Source: Methylocystis rosea SV97 (GTDB taxonomy: Bacteria > Pseudomonadota > Alphaproteobacteria > Rhizobiales > Beijerinckiaceae). Taken from it: a DNA stretch of 64,000 bases. The stretch is taken from contig NZ_KB889963.1 of NCBI RefSeq assembly GCF_000372845.1, positions 2,436,303-2,500,302 of the forward strand, given 5' to 3'. The stretch's first letter is position 1. Each line of letters opens with the position of its first letter. The notes beneath the pieces were generated by a model. The model saw only the letters and a list, made by a program, of their open reading frames with translations. It searched no databases and had not been told where the DNA came from. Shown here in pieces: positions 24,636-33,868 of this stretch. Both the position numbers and the translations under genes were made by a program.

Positions 24636-26306
24636 TCAGTTCTTTGTCGTGAAGCAGGAGAAGCCGGAGCGCTTGAGCGCCTTACACGCCGACTGCGCCG
24701 TGTCTTCCTCGAGTCCAGCGAAACGCGCGCGATAGAGCGTTTCGCTTCCCCTCTGAACCTTCTCGGTGAACGCCTTCGCGGTCGCGGGAAAGCCTTGCAG
24801 CTGGCTCCGAGCGCGCACGAGCAACTGGTTGGCTTTATCCTGATCGTCGGTCGCGCCGATCTGAATCATCCAGCCCGGGCGCCCAGGACGCGCGGCGTCC
24901 GCCTTGACCTGTGATTTTGCGCCGCTGCCGCGAATGGCGGAAGGCGTCGTCGACACGGGCGTAACGTCGATTTTACGCGCGCCGTTCGTCGTCGAGCCGT
25001 CGCGTGCGGCGACTGGCGTTGCGCCGGCGCGGCCTTTCGCGCCCGGAGACGCGCCCTTGCGTTCCGCATCCCTGTCGTCGCTCGTTCGCTTCTGACCGCC
25101 AGAAACGAAGGCAGGACGAACTGCTGGCCGCTCGGCGCTCTCCTGCGGCGGAATGGCCGCCGCCGGAACCGGAGCGTTCAGCTGGCGGACAAACGGTTCG
25201 GGCTCCGCACCCGAATTTTCCTGAGGCTCTGCATAAGCCAAGCGCTCGGCGGCGATCTGTTGGGCGCGTTCCGCGGCGCGCTCGGCGCGCATCGCGCGCT
25301 CAGAAGCGAGCCGGTCTTGCGCCTCGATGGCGCGCGGATCTTCGCTCACCGCCGCCGCAGTTCTTACGGAAGAGCCGCCGTCGATATTTTCCTCGATCAG
25401 TCCCGCCATGATGCGATCCCGCCCGTAGGCGGTCTTGCCGCCCATCACCACCGCGACGATGTGATGCCCGCGACGGCGCACGGAGGTCAGAAGATTGAAG
25501 CCGGACGCGCGCGTATAGCCGGTCTTGATGCCGTCCATGCCCTCGACCTGGCCGAGGAGATGATTGTGATTTCGGTGCAGCGCGCCATTGTAGGCGAAGC
25601 TCGGCGTCGAGAAATAGCGATAGTAGCGCGGAAAGCGCTCCTGGATGGCGCGTCCGAGCACCGCAAGATCATAGGCCGTCGTGACCTGATTTGGATCTGG
25701 AAGTCCCGATGCGTTCTCATAATTGGTGTTGCGCATCCCGAGCGCATGGGCCTTGCGCGTCATCATCTGCGCGAAACTATGCTCGTCGCCCGCGACGTTC
25801 TCGGCGATCGCGCAGGCGATGTCATTGGCCGATTTGGTGACGACCGCCTTGATCGCATTGTCGACGCTGATCGTCTGTCCAGGACGCAGGCCTAGCTTGG
25901 ACGGCGCCTGCGCCGCCGCGTGTTGCGAAATCATCAGAGGCGAGTCGAGGCGCAGCCGCCCTTGTTCGAGCTGCTCGAACAGAAGATAGAGCGTCATCAC
26001 CTTTGTGACCGAGGCTGGATGGCGCAACTCGTGCTCGGAGCGGGAATAGAGCGCGCGGCCGCTGTTGGCGTCGACGACGATGGCCGAAAAGCCGCGATGT
26101 TCGCCGACGACAGGATCGCTATTGGCGTTGGCGCGCGCCCGAACGGCCGAATTGCGGTCGTCAGAAGCGCTGCGGTGATGAAAATGATGTCTGCCGCGCG
26201 CCTCCGCGGGGATCGCCGACATTGTGACGAGGACCGTGATCGTGGCAAAGCTTGCCGCGAGGGAGCGGGGCCGCGGCAGGCGGTCCGACAAACTCGATCT
26301 CAGCAT
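24636..26306 (-). CDS. D-alanyl-D-alanine carboxypeptidase (peptidase S11) with SPOR domain
   Basis: A 556-residue exported enzyme. The ATG at 26306 opens a signal peptide (SLAASFATITVLVTMSAIPAEA). The S11 active-site motifs are complete: SVTK in HPASVTKVMTLYLL, SAN in KSANDIACAIAE and KTG in GIKTGYTRAS. A long linker rich in alanine, proline and charged residues follows, and the C-terminal 75 residues (PGWMIQIGATDDQDKAN onward) form a SPOR domain that binds denuded septal glycan. The enzyme trims pentapeptides, probably at the division site. The low-molecular-weight PBP plus SPOR arrangement is common in Rhizobiales. Confidence 0.92.
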   Translation of the reverse strand: MLRSSLSDRLPRPRSLAASFATITVLVTMSAIPAEARGRHHFHHRSASDDRNSAVRARANANSDPVVGEHRGFSAIVVDANSGRALYSRSEHELRHPASVTKVMTLYLLFEQLEQGRLRLDSPLMISQHAAAQAPSKLGLRPGQTISVDNAIKAVVTKSANDIACAIAENVAGDEHSFAQMMTRKAHALGMRNTNYENASGLPDPNQVTTAYDLAVLGRAIQERFPRYYRYFSTPSFAYNGALHRNHNHLLGQVEGMDGIKTGYTRASGFNLLTSVRRRGHHIVAVVMGGKTAYGRDRIMAGLIEENIDGGSSVRTAAAVSEDPRAIEAQDRLASERAMRAERAAERAQQIAAERLAYAEPQENSGAEPEPFVRQLNAPVPAAAIPPQESAERPAVRPAFVSGGQKRTSDDRDAERKGASPGAKGRAGATPVAARDGSTTNGARKIDVTPVSTTPSAIRGSGAKSQVKADAARPGRPGWMIQIGATDDQDKANQLLVRARSQLQGFPATAKAFTEKVQRGSETLYRARFAGLEEDTAQSACKALKRSGFSCFTTKN

Positions 26307-26429
26307 AAACGCGCCCCTTGACTTCACTGTTGTTCGCGCAACCGCCCAGCCGCGCCAAAAGTGACGATTTGGCAATTTAAGGGCTTGCAGTTACCCGCTG
26401 GTTAAGCGCTAGCCTCGCGCAACGTTTAT

Positions 26430-26438
26430 TGCGCCGCA
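26430..26438. promoter_or_regulatory. TGC-N3-GCA site, upstream PhaR-like half
   Basis: TGC-GCC-GCA lies just upstream of the phasin -35 box. PhaR regulators of PHB phasins bind TGC/GCA inverted repeats. It is 32 bp, about three helical turns, from a second such site. Confidence 0.45.
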
Positions 26439-26447
26439 ACATTTTCA

Positions 26448-26476
26448 TTGACTTTAATTTGTGCATTGCATATAAA
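26448..26476 (+). promoter_or_regulatory. Phasin promoter with PhaR-like site between -35 and -10
   Basis: TTGACT (26448-26453), 17 bases, TATAAA (26471-26476) is a near-consensus vegetative promoter, the best in the window. The spacer ends with TGC-ATT-GCA (26462-26470), so a PhaR-type repressor bound there would block polymerase directly. Confidence 0.75.
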
Positions 26477-26542
26477 AAAGTCGTGAGCGGGCGCATAGCG
26501 CCGCATAGGGCGCCTTTGCGCCAAAATCATGAGGACGAACCC

Positions 26543-26881
26543 ATGGCAGCTAATTTCGACAGCGTTCAGAAGCTCGGCAAAGAGCAGTTTGAAGCCGTGT
26601 CCGCCGCTGCGGCCGCGGTGACCAAGGGCTGGCAGAGCATCGCCGCCGAGACCACCGATTATTCCAAGAAATCCTTCGAAAAGAGCCGCGTCCTGGCCGA
26701 AAAGCTGATCGCGGTCAAGAAGATCGACGAAGCGCTTCAGCTTCAGTCCGATTTCGCCAAGAGCGCCTACGAGGATTTCATGGCCGAAGCGACCAAGCTC
26801 GGAGAGCTCTACACCTCGCTCGCCAAGGAAGCGTTCAAGCCGATCGAGTCTGCCGCGAAAGTCTATAGCCCGGCCGAGTAA
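26543..26881 (+). CDS. Phasin family protein
   Basis: A 112-residue helical protein that coats polyhydroxybutyrate granules. The ATG at 26543 sits behind GAGGACG; the open frame upstream overlaps the promoter. The phasin core is visible: FDSVQKLGKEQFEAVSAAAAA, then KGWQSIAAETTDYSKKSFE and QLQSDFAKSAYEDFMAEATK, an amphipathic surface-binding helix. A strong promoter, paired PhaR-like sites and a terminator surround it, so it is an independent, probably abundant transcript. The phaCAB synthesis genes are not in the window. Confidence 0.94.
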   Translation: MAANFDSVQKLGKEQFEAVSAAAAAVTKGWQSIAAETTDYSKKSFEKSRVLAEKLIAVKKIDEALQLQSDFAKSAYEDFMAEATKLGELYTSLAKEAFKPIESAAKVYSPAE

Positions 26882-26924
26882 TAGGCGCTAAACACGTACG
26901 TCCAAAGCGCGGCTAGGACACATG

Positions 26925-26958
26925 AGCCCCGGGGAGGCTGTCGCCTCCGCCGGGCTTT
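26925..26958 (+). terminator. Phasin terminator
   Basis: A GC-rich hairpin with twelve base pairs and two mismatches (AGCCCCGGGGAGGC against GCCTCCGCCGGGCT) ending in TTT, 43 bases after the phasin stop. Confidence 0.7.
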
Positions 26959-27042
26959 AGACTGAGCGCCGTTCGTGCTGCTTCGCTGGAGACCTGTGGT
27001 CAAGCAAAGTCCGAACGGCCGTCTTTAGCCAAGGAGCACCAC

Positions 27043-27375
27043 ATGAGTCATGGAAAGCCGGCCCTCGCCGCCCTCGCCCTGTTTGGCGCGTTTCTTCTGA
27101 GCGCTGCAACGCCCGCGACTGCGCAGGATGTGCGCATCGGCTGTTCCCTCGTCCAGCAATATGGCGGGGCGGAAGTGAACGCCGTGCTTGAGCAGGTCCG
27201 CTCAACCGTTGGCGAAGGGGAGGCGAACGCCCTTCACGAAAAATACGTCGGCCTCAAGAACGACTGCAGCTCGAATCTGAGCGCGTCTCGTGTGGTTCGC
27301 CTCTCTCCCGCGATGCACCGGCTCCTCACCGAATATGGCGTGAACGTTCACCGCTTCGCGGTTTTGCAGCGATAG
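27043..27375 (+). CDS. Hypothetical secreted protein
   Basis: A 110-residue protein. AAGGAG about 6 bases before the ATG fixes the start. A signal peptide (ALAALALFGAFLLSAATPATA) is followed by an 82-residue mature part with two cysteines (IGCSLVQ and KNDCSSN) that may bond. The rest is helical, ending VNVHRFAVLQR. No family recognised. It stands between phasin and dnaE with its own hairpin terminator. Confidence 0.72.
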   Translation: MSHGKPALAALALFGAFLLSAATPATAQDVRIGCSLVQQYGGAEVNAVLEQVRSTVGEGEANALHEKYVGLKNDCSSNLSASRVVRLSPAMHRLLTEYGVNVHRFAVLQR

Positions 27376-27383
27376 ACCGCTTT

Positions 27384-27412
27384 CCGCCCCAGACCTGAAA
27401 CCGTCGGGGCGG
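27384..27412 (+). terminator. Hairpin terminator after small secreted protein
   Basis: CCGCCCC and GGGGCGG are perfect 7-bp arms around a 15-base loop, 9 bases after the stop at 27375. The T run is weak (CTTTTC some 9 bases later). Confidence 0.5.
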
Positions 27413-27523
27413 GCGCCGCTTTTCACGCTATCTGGGGACGGCGGCGCGCGAGGAGTTCCGGGACGGGGCGCCAAACTGTAGACTTCGACCCGATCCGCCC
27501 CGCGTTCCCCAAGGCCTGCGACC

Positions 27524-30500
27524 ATGCCTGCCGCCGAAGCCGGCTTTGTGCATCTTCACCTCCACACCGCCTATTCGCTGCGCGAGGGCGCGCTTTCGCT
27601 TGGCAAGCTGATTGATCTCGCGGTGCGCGATCTCCAGCCCGCGCTCGCTGTCACTGACACCAATAATCTCTTCGCGGCCCTGGAATTTTCGGAGAAGGCG
27701 GCCAAGGCCGGCCTCCAACCGATCGCAGGCGCACAGCTCCGGGTCGATTTCGCCGACGGCAAGGGCGGCGCAGTCTCGGCGCGCGACGATCGTTTCGCCA
27801 ATATCGTGCTGCTGGCCAAGACCGAGGCCGGCTATCGCAATTTGATGCGGCTCGCCTCGCGCGCCTTTCTCGAAGTCGAGCAGGGCGACGAGCCGCATCT
27901 GACGCTGGACGCGCTCGCCGCCGACGCCGAGGAGTTGATCGCGCTGACCGGCGGGCCCGACGGCGCCTTGGACCGCGCCCTGGCGCAGGGCAGGCCGGAG
28001 CAGGCGGGCGCGCGCCTGGCGACGCTCGAGCGTCTCTACGGCGACAGGCTGTATATCGAGGTCCAGCGCCACAATTTGCGCTCTGAACGCGACGTCGAGC
28101 CGCAGCTGCTGGACCTTGCCTATCGTCGCGGCTTGCCGCTCGTGGCCACCAATGAGCCCTTCTTCGCTCCGCCCAGGACGACTATGAAGCGCATGATGCG
28201 CTGCTCTGCATCGCCGAAGGCGCGGTGACGAGCGTCGACGATCGGAGGCGGGTCTCGCCCGAGCACTACTTCAAGACTCGCGCCCAAATGCGCGCGCAGT
28301 TCGCCGATCTCCCAGAGGCGACCGCCAACACGCTGGAGATCGCCCGTCGAGTCAGCTTCCGACCGCGGACGCGCAAGCCGATCATGCCGCGATTCGTGCA
28401 AGACGCGCGCGATGCTCAGTCGCTCGACGACATCGAGGCGCAGGAGCTGCGCCGTGAAGCGATCGAAGGGCTTGAGCAGCGCCTCGCCGCGCATGGGCCG
28501 GCGCCGGGCCGAACGCGGGTGGAATACGCCGCGCGTCTAGATTTCGAACTTTCCGTCATCGAGAAGATGCGCTTCCCAGGCTACTTCCTTATCGTTTCGG
28601 ACTTCATCAAATTCGCCAAATCTCAGGGAATTCCGGTTGGACCGGGACGCGGCTCCGGCGCGGGCTCGCTCGTCGCCTACGCGCTGACCATCACCGATCT
28701 GGATCCGGTTCGCTTCGGACTCTTCTTCGAACGCTTCCTTAACCCTGAGCGCAATTCGATGCCGGATTTCGACATCGACTTCTGCCAGACGCGCCGCGGC
28801 GAAGTGATCGACTATGTCAGACGCCGCTATGGCGCCGACCGAGTCGCGCAGATCATCACCTTCGGCTCCTTCCTGGCGCGCGGCGTTTTGCGCAGCGTCG
28901 GTCGCGTTCTCGAAATGCCGCTCGGACAGGTCGACAAGCTCGCCAAGCTCGTGCCGCAGAATCCCGCCAAGCCCGTCACGCTCGCCGAAGCGCTGGCGAG
29001 CGAGCAGAAGTTGCGCGAGGCCGTGGAGGAGGACGAGCGCGTCAAGCGGCTCTTTAAAATCGCCGGTTTGCTCGAGGGGCTTTATTCCAACGCCTCCACC
29101 CACGCCGCCGGCGTCGTCATCGGCGACCGGCCGCTGCACGAGGTGACGCCGCTTTACCGCGACCCCAAGTCCGACATGCCGGCGACCCAGTTCAATATGA
29201 AGTGGGTCGAGCCGGCGGGGCTGATCAAATTCGACTTTCTCGGTCTGAAGACGCTCACCGTTCTCGCAACGGCAAGCCGCCTGGCGCGCCGCCGAGATCC
29301 CCATTTCGATCTCGCCAAGGTTCCGCTCGATGATCCGGCGACCTATGCGCTGCTCGGCCGCGGCGAGACCGTCGGGATATTCCAGCTGGAAAGCGCCGGC
29401 ATGCGCAAGGCGCTGGTCGAAATGCACGCCGATCGGTTTGAGGACATCATTGCGCTGGTGGCGCTGTATCGCCCCGGACCGATGGCGAATATCCCAACCT
29501 ATTGCGCGGTGAAGCTCGGCGACGAAGAGCCAGACTACATTCACCCGGCGATCGAGCCCATTCTGAAGGAGACCTTCGGCGTCATCATCTACCAGGAGCA
29601 GGTGATGCAGATCGCTCAGCTCCTCTCCGGCTATTCGCTCGGCGAAGCCGACAATCTGCGTCGCGCCATGGGCAAGAAGATCAAGTCCGAGATGGACGCC
29701 CAGCGCGACCGTTTCGTCAGCGGCGCGATGGAGCGGGGGCTCAGCAAGCAGAAGGCCAACGAAATCTTCGACCTCTTGGCGAAATTCGCTGATTACGGCT
29801 TCAACAAGAGCCATGCGGCGGCCTATGCGCTGATCGCCTATCAGACCGCCTGGTTCAAGACGCATTATCCGGCGGAGTTCCTTGCCGCCTCGATGACATT
29901 CGACAAGAGCCAGACCGACAAGCTTGCCGAGTTCCGCGACGAGGCGCGGCGCATGGGCATCGCGGTCGAACCGCCGTCGATCAATGAGTCGGGCGTCGAC
30001 TTTGACGTCGCGCCGGGCGCCGAAGGCAGGCTCGCGATCCGCTACGCATTTTCGGCGCTCAAGGGCGTCGGCGAAGCGCAGGCCGAGTCGCTTGTGCGTT
30101 CGCGGGCGGAGCGCCGATTTGCGAGTCTCGCCGACGTCGCGAGACGTCTGAACCCGCGCGAAGTAAACAAGAAGACGCTGGAGAGCCTCGCCGCCTGCGG
30201 CGCGTTCGACGAACTCGAGCCTAATCGCGCCCGGGCTTTCGCGGCGATCGAGGCGATGCTCGCCGCGGCCAACAGGCACGCCGAGGACCGCAAGGCCGGA
30301 CAAAATGCGCTCTTTGGCGAAGCCGAGGCTGCGGACCTTGCGGTTCCAAAGACCCCGCCCTGGCCAGCGGCCGAGACGTTGCGGCGCGAATATGAAGCCG
30401 CTGGCTTTTTTCTCTCGGGCCATCCGCTCGACGCTTACGCCGGCCTCTTGCCGAAAATCCGCGTGTCGCGCTGGAGCGAATTCGCCGCCTCGGTCAAGCG

Positions 30501-30987
30501 GGGAGCCACCGCTGGCCGGCTCGCCGCCGTGGTTCTGGACAGGACCGAGAGGCGCACCAAGTCCGGCTCCAAGATGGGCATCCTGCAGCTCTCGGACGTC
30601 AGCGGACAATATGAGGCGATTCTGTTCCAGGAGGGACTGACGCAATATCGCGACCTTCTGGAGAAGGGCGCGGCGGTGCTGGTGACCCTCTCCGCGGCGG
30701 TCGAGGGCGAGGACGTCCGGGCGCGCATCGTCACGGTCGAACCTTTGGCCGCGGCGGCGGCGCGCGCGCAAAAGGGCCTGCGTGTCGTGGTCGGGGACGA
30801 GGGGCCGCTCGACGGAATCAAGACGCGGCTCGCCGGCCGCGGCGACGGCGAGGTGTCGATTCTTCTGAAGCGCGATTCGGGACGGGAGGAAATCGAAATC
30901 CGACTGCCCGGAAGCTATCCCATCACTCCGGACGTCGCGGGCGCACTGCGCGCCATACCGGGCGTTCTGGAGGTCGAATATCTGTAG
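27524..30987 (+). CDS. dnaE: DNA polymerase III alpha subunit, frameshifted as read
   Basis: The replicative polymerase, about 1154 residues over two frames. Frame 1 (27524-28228) starts with the PHP domain (FVHLHLHTAYSLREGALS) and is normal up to ATNEPFFAP. It then loses sense at about 28170-28176; the reading DDYEAHDALLCIAEGAV continues in another frame that runs to 30987. One missing base around 28170-28174 explains this. Frame 2 has the catalytic aspartates in MPDFDIDFCQTRRGE, the fingers, the beta-clamp region, and the OB fold near VLDRTERRTKSGSKMG. Because dnaE is essential, a sequencing deletion is likelier than a true break. The two frames overlap as GTGA. Confidence 0.93.
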
Positions 30988-30994
30988 AGACGAC

Positions 30995-31019
30995 GTTAAA
31001 CTTAAACAATAAGTTTAAC
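30995..31019. promoter_or_regulatory. Perfect AT-rich inverted repeat after dnaE
   Basis: GTTAAACTTA (30995-31004) and TAAGTTTAAC (31010-31019) are exact inverted repeats around a 5-base loop in an otherwise GC-rich region. There is no T run, so an operator is as likely as a terminator of dnaE. Confidence 0.5.
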
Positions 31020-31203
31020 ATTCAAGTACATGATTTAAAAGCATTATGTCTGCTTATTTTGAATCAGCTTGGTGACAGCGGCACAGGAGCGCACCGCGAG
31101 GTGCGCGGTTTCCGTAGGAAAGCTGGGAACAAAGCCTCGTCTAAATCGTTGATGGGGCGTCAGCTCTAGCTGCAACCTTTCCTCACCCCGCCGGGAGGCA
31201 CTC

Positions 31204-31533
31204 ATGGACGCGTTGCTCTCAGCCGCAGCCGCGATCGTTGGCGCGCCCAACGCGCAGTTCCTCGCTCTTCTGCTCATCGGCGGCCTTGTCGGCTGGAGCG
31301 CCACAAAGCTCTCGCATGTTCTGCACGCCGACGTGCGAGCAGGGGCTTTGCTGCTCTCGGGGGTCACGGGGGCATGGCTGGCGGCCGAACTCGCGGTTCG
31401 GGCCGGCGTGGGGCAACGATGCGCGGAAGCGGTCTTGGTTTCCGGCGCGGTCGGCGCGGCGCTGTTCTGCGTCGCGTGCGGAGCGCTGCCTCTCGCCAAT
31501 AGATCTCCCGAGGACATTGCCGTTCGCCATTGA
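31204..31533 (+). CDS. Small inner-membrane protein, unknown function
   Basis: A 109-residue hydrophobic protein with three probable membrane helices (FLALLLIGGLVGW, GALLLSGVTGAWLAAELAV, AVLVSGAVGAALFCVACGAL). GGGAGG lies 7 bases before the ATG. The glycine pattern in the first helix recalls the transglycosylase-associated (GlsB/YeaQ) family, but the match is weak. The gene ends 36 bases before lipA on the same strand, and cotranscription is possible. Confidence 0.6.
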   Translation: MDALLSAAAAIVGAPNAQFLALLLIGGLVGWSATKLSHVLHADVRAGALLLSGVTGAWLAAELAVRAGVGQRCAEAVLVSGAVGAALFCVACGALPLANRSPEDIAVRH

Positions 31534-31569
31534 TATGCCTAGCTTGGTGAGAGAGGAGACTCTCCGCTC

Positions 31570-32550
31570 TTGACCGTGCTTGATCTCTTGAATGACGACC
31601 CCCGAAAGAAACGGGGCGAGGCGCCTCTCCGTCATCCTGAAAAGGCGGGCCGGCCCGACGCGCCTATGCTGCGCAAGCCGCCGTGGATTCGCGTCAAGGC
31701 GCCGGGTTCGAAGGCCTGGGCGGAAACCAGCGGCCTCTTAAAGGACGCCGGGCTCACGACCGTCTGCCAGGAAGCTTCCTGTCCCAACATCGGCGAATGC
31801 TGGGAGAAAAAGCACGCCACCTTCATGATCATGGGCGAGATCTGCACGCGCGCCTGCGCGTTCTGCAATGTCGCCACGGGCCTGCCGACGCGGCTCGATC
31901 CGACCGAGCCGGGCAGGGTCGGGGAAGCGACGCGCGCTCTTGGCCTGTCGCATGTCGTGGTGACGTCCGTCGATCGCGACGATCTCGATGACGGCGGCGC
32001 CGGTCATTTCGCCGAGACCATCGCAGCCATCCGGTCGGCCTGTCCCGAAACGACGATCGAAGTGCTCACGCCGGACTTCCTCAGAAAGCCTGGCGCGCTG
32101 GAGCGGGTGGTGGCGGCGGGGCCGGACGTCTTCAATCACAATCTCGAGACCGTGCCGTCGCTCTATGTGACGGTGCGGCCGGGCGCGCGCTATTTCCACT
32201 CGCTGCGATTGCTTCAGCGCGCCAAGGAGCTGAACCCCTCGCTTTTCACCAAGTCGGGAATCATGGTCGGGCTCGGCGAGAGCCGTCTCGAGGTGATGCA
32301 GGTGATGGACGACATGCGCTCGGCGGACATCGATTTCATCACCATCGGCCAATATCTGCAGCCGACGCGCAAGCACCACGCGATCGAGCGCTTCGTGACG
32401 CCGGAGGAATTCGAGTCCTATAAGACGCTCGCCTACGCGAAGGGCTTTCTCTACGTCGCCGCCTCGCCGCTCACCCGCTCGTCGCATCATGCCGGCGACG
32501 ATTTCGCCAAGCTCCGCTCGGCGCGCGAACAGCGGCTCGCGGAACGGTAA
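31570..32550 (+). CDS. lipA: Lipoyl synthase
   Basis: A 326-residue radical SAM enzyme that inserts sulphur at C6 and C8 of protein-bound octanoyl chains. The auxiliary cluster motif [13 protein letters not shown] and the radical SAM motif CTRACAFC are intact, and the C-terminal RSSHHAG provides the serine ligand. A TTG at 31570, about 10 bases behind AGGAGA, was taken as start; a GTG at 31576 is possible. Lipoate is needed by pyruvate and 2-oxoglutarate dehydrogenases. The gene is followed on the same side by a coq10-like gene, the usual order in Rhizobiales. Confidence 0.96.
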   Translation: MTVLDLLNDDPRKKRGEAPLRHPEKAGRPDAPMLRKPPWIRVKAPGSKAWAETSGLLKDAGLTTVCQEASCPNIGECWEKKHATFMIMGEICTRACAFCNVATGLPTRLDPTEPGRVGEATRALGLSHVVVTSVDRDDLDDGGAGHFAETIAAIRSACPETTIEVLTPDFLRKPGALERVVAAGPDVFNHNLETVPSLYVTVRPGARYFHSLRLLQRAKELNPSLFTKSGIMVGLGESRLEVMQVMDDMRSADIDFITIGQYLQPTRKHHAIERFVTPEEFESYKTLAYAKGFLYVAASPLTRSSHHAGDDFAKLRSAREQRLAER

Positions 32551-32618
32551 ACGTGCCGGGTGGACGCGGACATGCGGAATTAACATGTGGGCGCGGCTTA
32601 GCCCCCACCCCCACCCTC

Positions 32619-32709
32619 CCCCGCTTCGCGGGAGAGGGAGTTAGACTCGGCGCTTCATCGAGCTTTCCGAAATGCGGCTCATTGGCGTCCCCTCTCCCGC
32701 GAAGCGGGG
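32619..32709. repeat. Inverted repeat between convergent genes (family B)
   Basis: CCCCGCTTCGCGGGAGAGGG (32619-32638) and CCCTCTCCCGCGAAGCGGGG (32690-32709) are exact 20-bp inverted repeats separated by 51 bases. Each arm is itself a short hairpin (CCCGCttCGCGGG). The element is flanked by further C-rich and G-rich runs. It lies between lipA and the convergent gene at 32773. Confidence 0.85.
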
Positions 32710-32772
32710 TGGGACAGGGAGGGGGCTCGTCCTCCCCGATTTTGCAAATTTTCCTCGAAAAACGGAGGTAGA

Positions 32773-33267
32773 TTAAGCGCTAAGCGCGGTGGAGATTTCC
32801 GCCAGCGTCGCGCGTTCGGCGTCGGTGACCTTCACGCCGCCAAAGCCCAGAAAACCGCCCTCGACGCCCGCTTCCGCCACCAGATTGGCGATATGATTGA
32901 GCCAGTTCTTGAACGCCTTCGACTCATTGGGCGCTTTCGAATCGAGGATGGAGGCGGTGCGGCGCAACTCGACGAGCGCCCGGTCTTTGAACTCCTCCAC
33001 TTTGGCCCCGTCAACCACGCCCTTCACCCCGTCGCGGGCCGCAGTGCGTCCGTCCGGCGTGAGAAGGTCCTCGACAACCGCCTTGATCAGCGCGTCGGCG
33101 TTGGGATCGGATTTTGCGGCGGCCAAAGCCTTGGCGCTCGCGAAACCCTCCTGCAGCGTGCCGATGAAGCCGCTCGGATCGCCGGCGCTTACGGCGAAGC
33201 CGGCCAGCAGCGGCGATTCAAGCAGTTTTTTCCATTCATCAGCTGTGAAATCTGATTTGTTGGCCAT
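32773..33267 (-). CDS. Conserved hypothetical protein
   Basis: A 164-residue soluble, mostly helical protein. The ATG at 33267 follows GGAGGGAAC; the open frame further upstream crosses the start of the divergent gene. It begins FTADEWKKLLESPLLAGFAVSA and later has NWLNHIANLVAEAGVEGGFLGFGG. I recall proteins with this opening in diverse bacteria, but there is no assigned function. No signal peptide or membrane helix. It is divergent from the coq10-like gene with about 130 bases between. Confidence 0.7.
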   Translation of the reverse strand: MANKSDFTADEWKKLLESPLLAGFAVSAGDPSGFIGTLQEGFASAKALAAAKSDPNADALIKAVVEDLLTPDGRTAARDGVKGVVDGAKVEEFKDRALVELRRTASILDSKAPNESKAFKNWLNHIANLVAEAGVEGGFLGFGGVKVTDAERATLAEISTALSA

Positions 33268-33397
33268 TGTTCCCTCCGTAGAATATCTCATGAGCCAGCG
33301 AGAGCTCGTCGATAGAACTGCGATGCGACGCAATTGTTCCAGCCGCGTGACGGCGCCGACTTTTGCCGCTCTCGTCAATGAACTAGAAGCTTGGCCC

Positions 33398-33868
33398 ATG
33401 AAGAGTTTCCGCAACCGTCGCTACGTGCCGCACAGCGCAGGAGAAATGTTTGCGCTAGTGCGCGACGTTGAATCCTATCCGCAATTCGTGCCCCTCTGCG
33501 AGGCCGTTCGCATCCGCAGACGGTCGGAGATCTCGCCTGGGGTCGAGGTGTCGCTGATCGAGATGCAGGTCGGCTTCAAAGCGATCTGCGAGCGCTATGT
33601 GAGCCGCGTCTGCTGCGACTCCAACAAACTGGACATCCGAGTCGAGTGCGCCGAGGGACCGTTTCGAAAGCTCGATAATCGCTGGACGTTTCGCGACGAG
33701 CCGGCGGTGACCGCCGGCGCGCCGCGGTCGATGGTCGAGTTCTACATCGCCTATGAATTCAAGAGTCCGGCGCTTGGCTTTGTGATGGGCGCGATGTTTG
33801 ATCGCGCGTTCCACAAATATGCGGACGCCTTCGCCACGCGCGCCGACGAGGTTTACGGCCGCCGTTGA
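33398..33868 (+). CDS. COQ10/RatA-family ubiquinone-binding START-like protein
   Basis: A 156-residue SRPBCC/START-like protein. The motifs VRDVESYPQFVPLCEAVRI, EVSLIEMQVGFKAICERYVSRV and the C-terminal FDRAFHKYADAFATRADEVYG are those of COQ10 and bacterial RatA. COQ10 binds ubiquinone and supports its delivery to respiratory complexes; RatA was proposed to affect ribosome association. In alphaproteobacteria, next to lipA, the quinone role is more likely. Its 3' end overlaps the convergent cinA end by 16 bases. Confidence 0.92.
   Translation: MKSFRNRRYVPHSAGEMFALVRDVESYPQFVPLCEAVRIRRRSEISPGVEVSLIEMQVGFKAICERYVSRVCCDSNKLDIRVECAEGPFRKLDNRWTFRDEPAVTAGAPRSMVEFYIAYEFKSPALGFVMGAMFDRAFHKYADAFATRADEVYGRR

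Noticed and set aside
28165..28230. Programmed frameshifting or split DnaE as an explanation of the dnaE break
   Set aside because: No slippery heptamer or following stem is apparent, and split DnaE by GTGA coupling at this site is unknown; a missing base is simpler.
28537..30771. A 744-residue open frame on the minus strand inside dnaE
   Set aside because: It is a shadow of codon bias in GC-rich DNA; the plus strand has a complete polymerase with catalytic motifs, and the minus frame has no domain.
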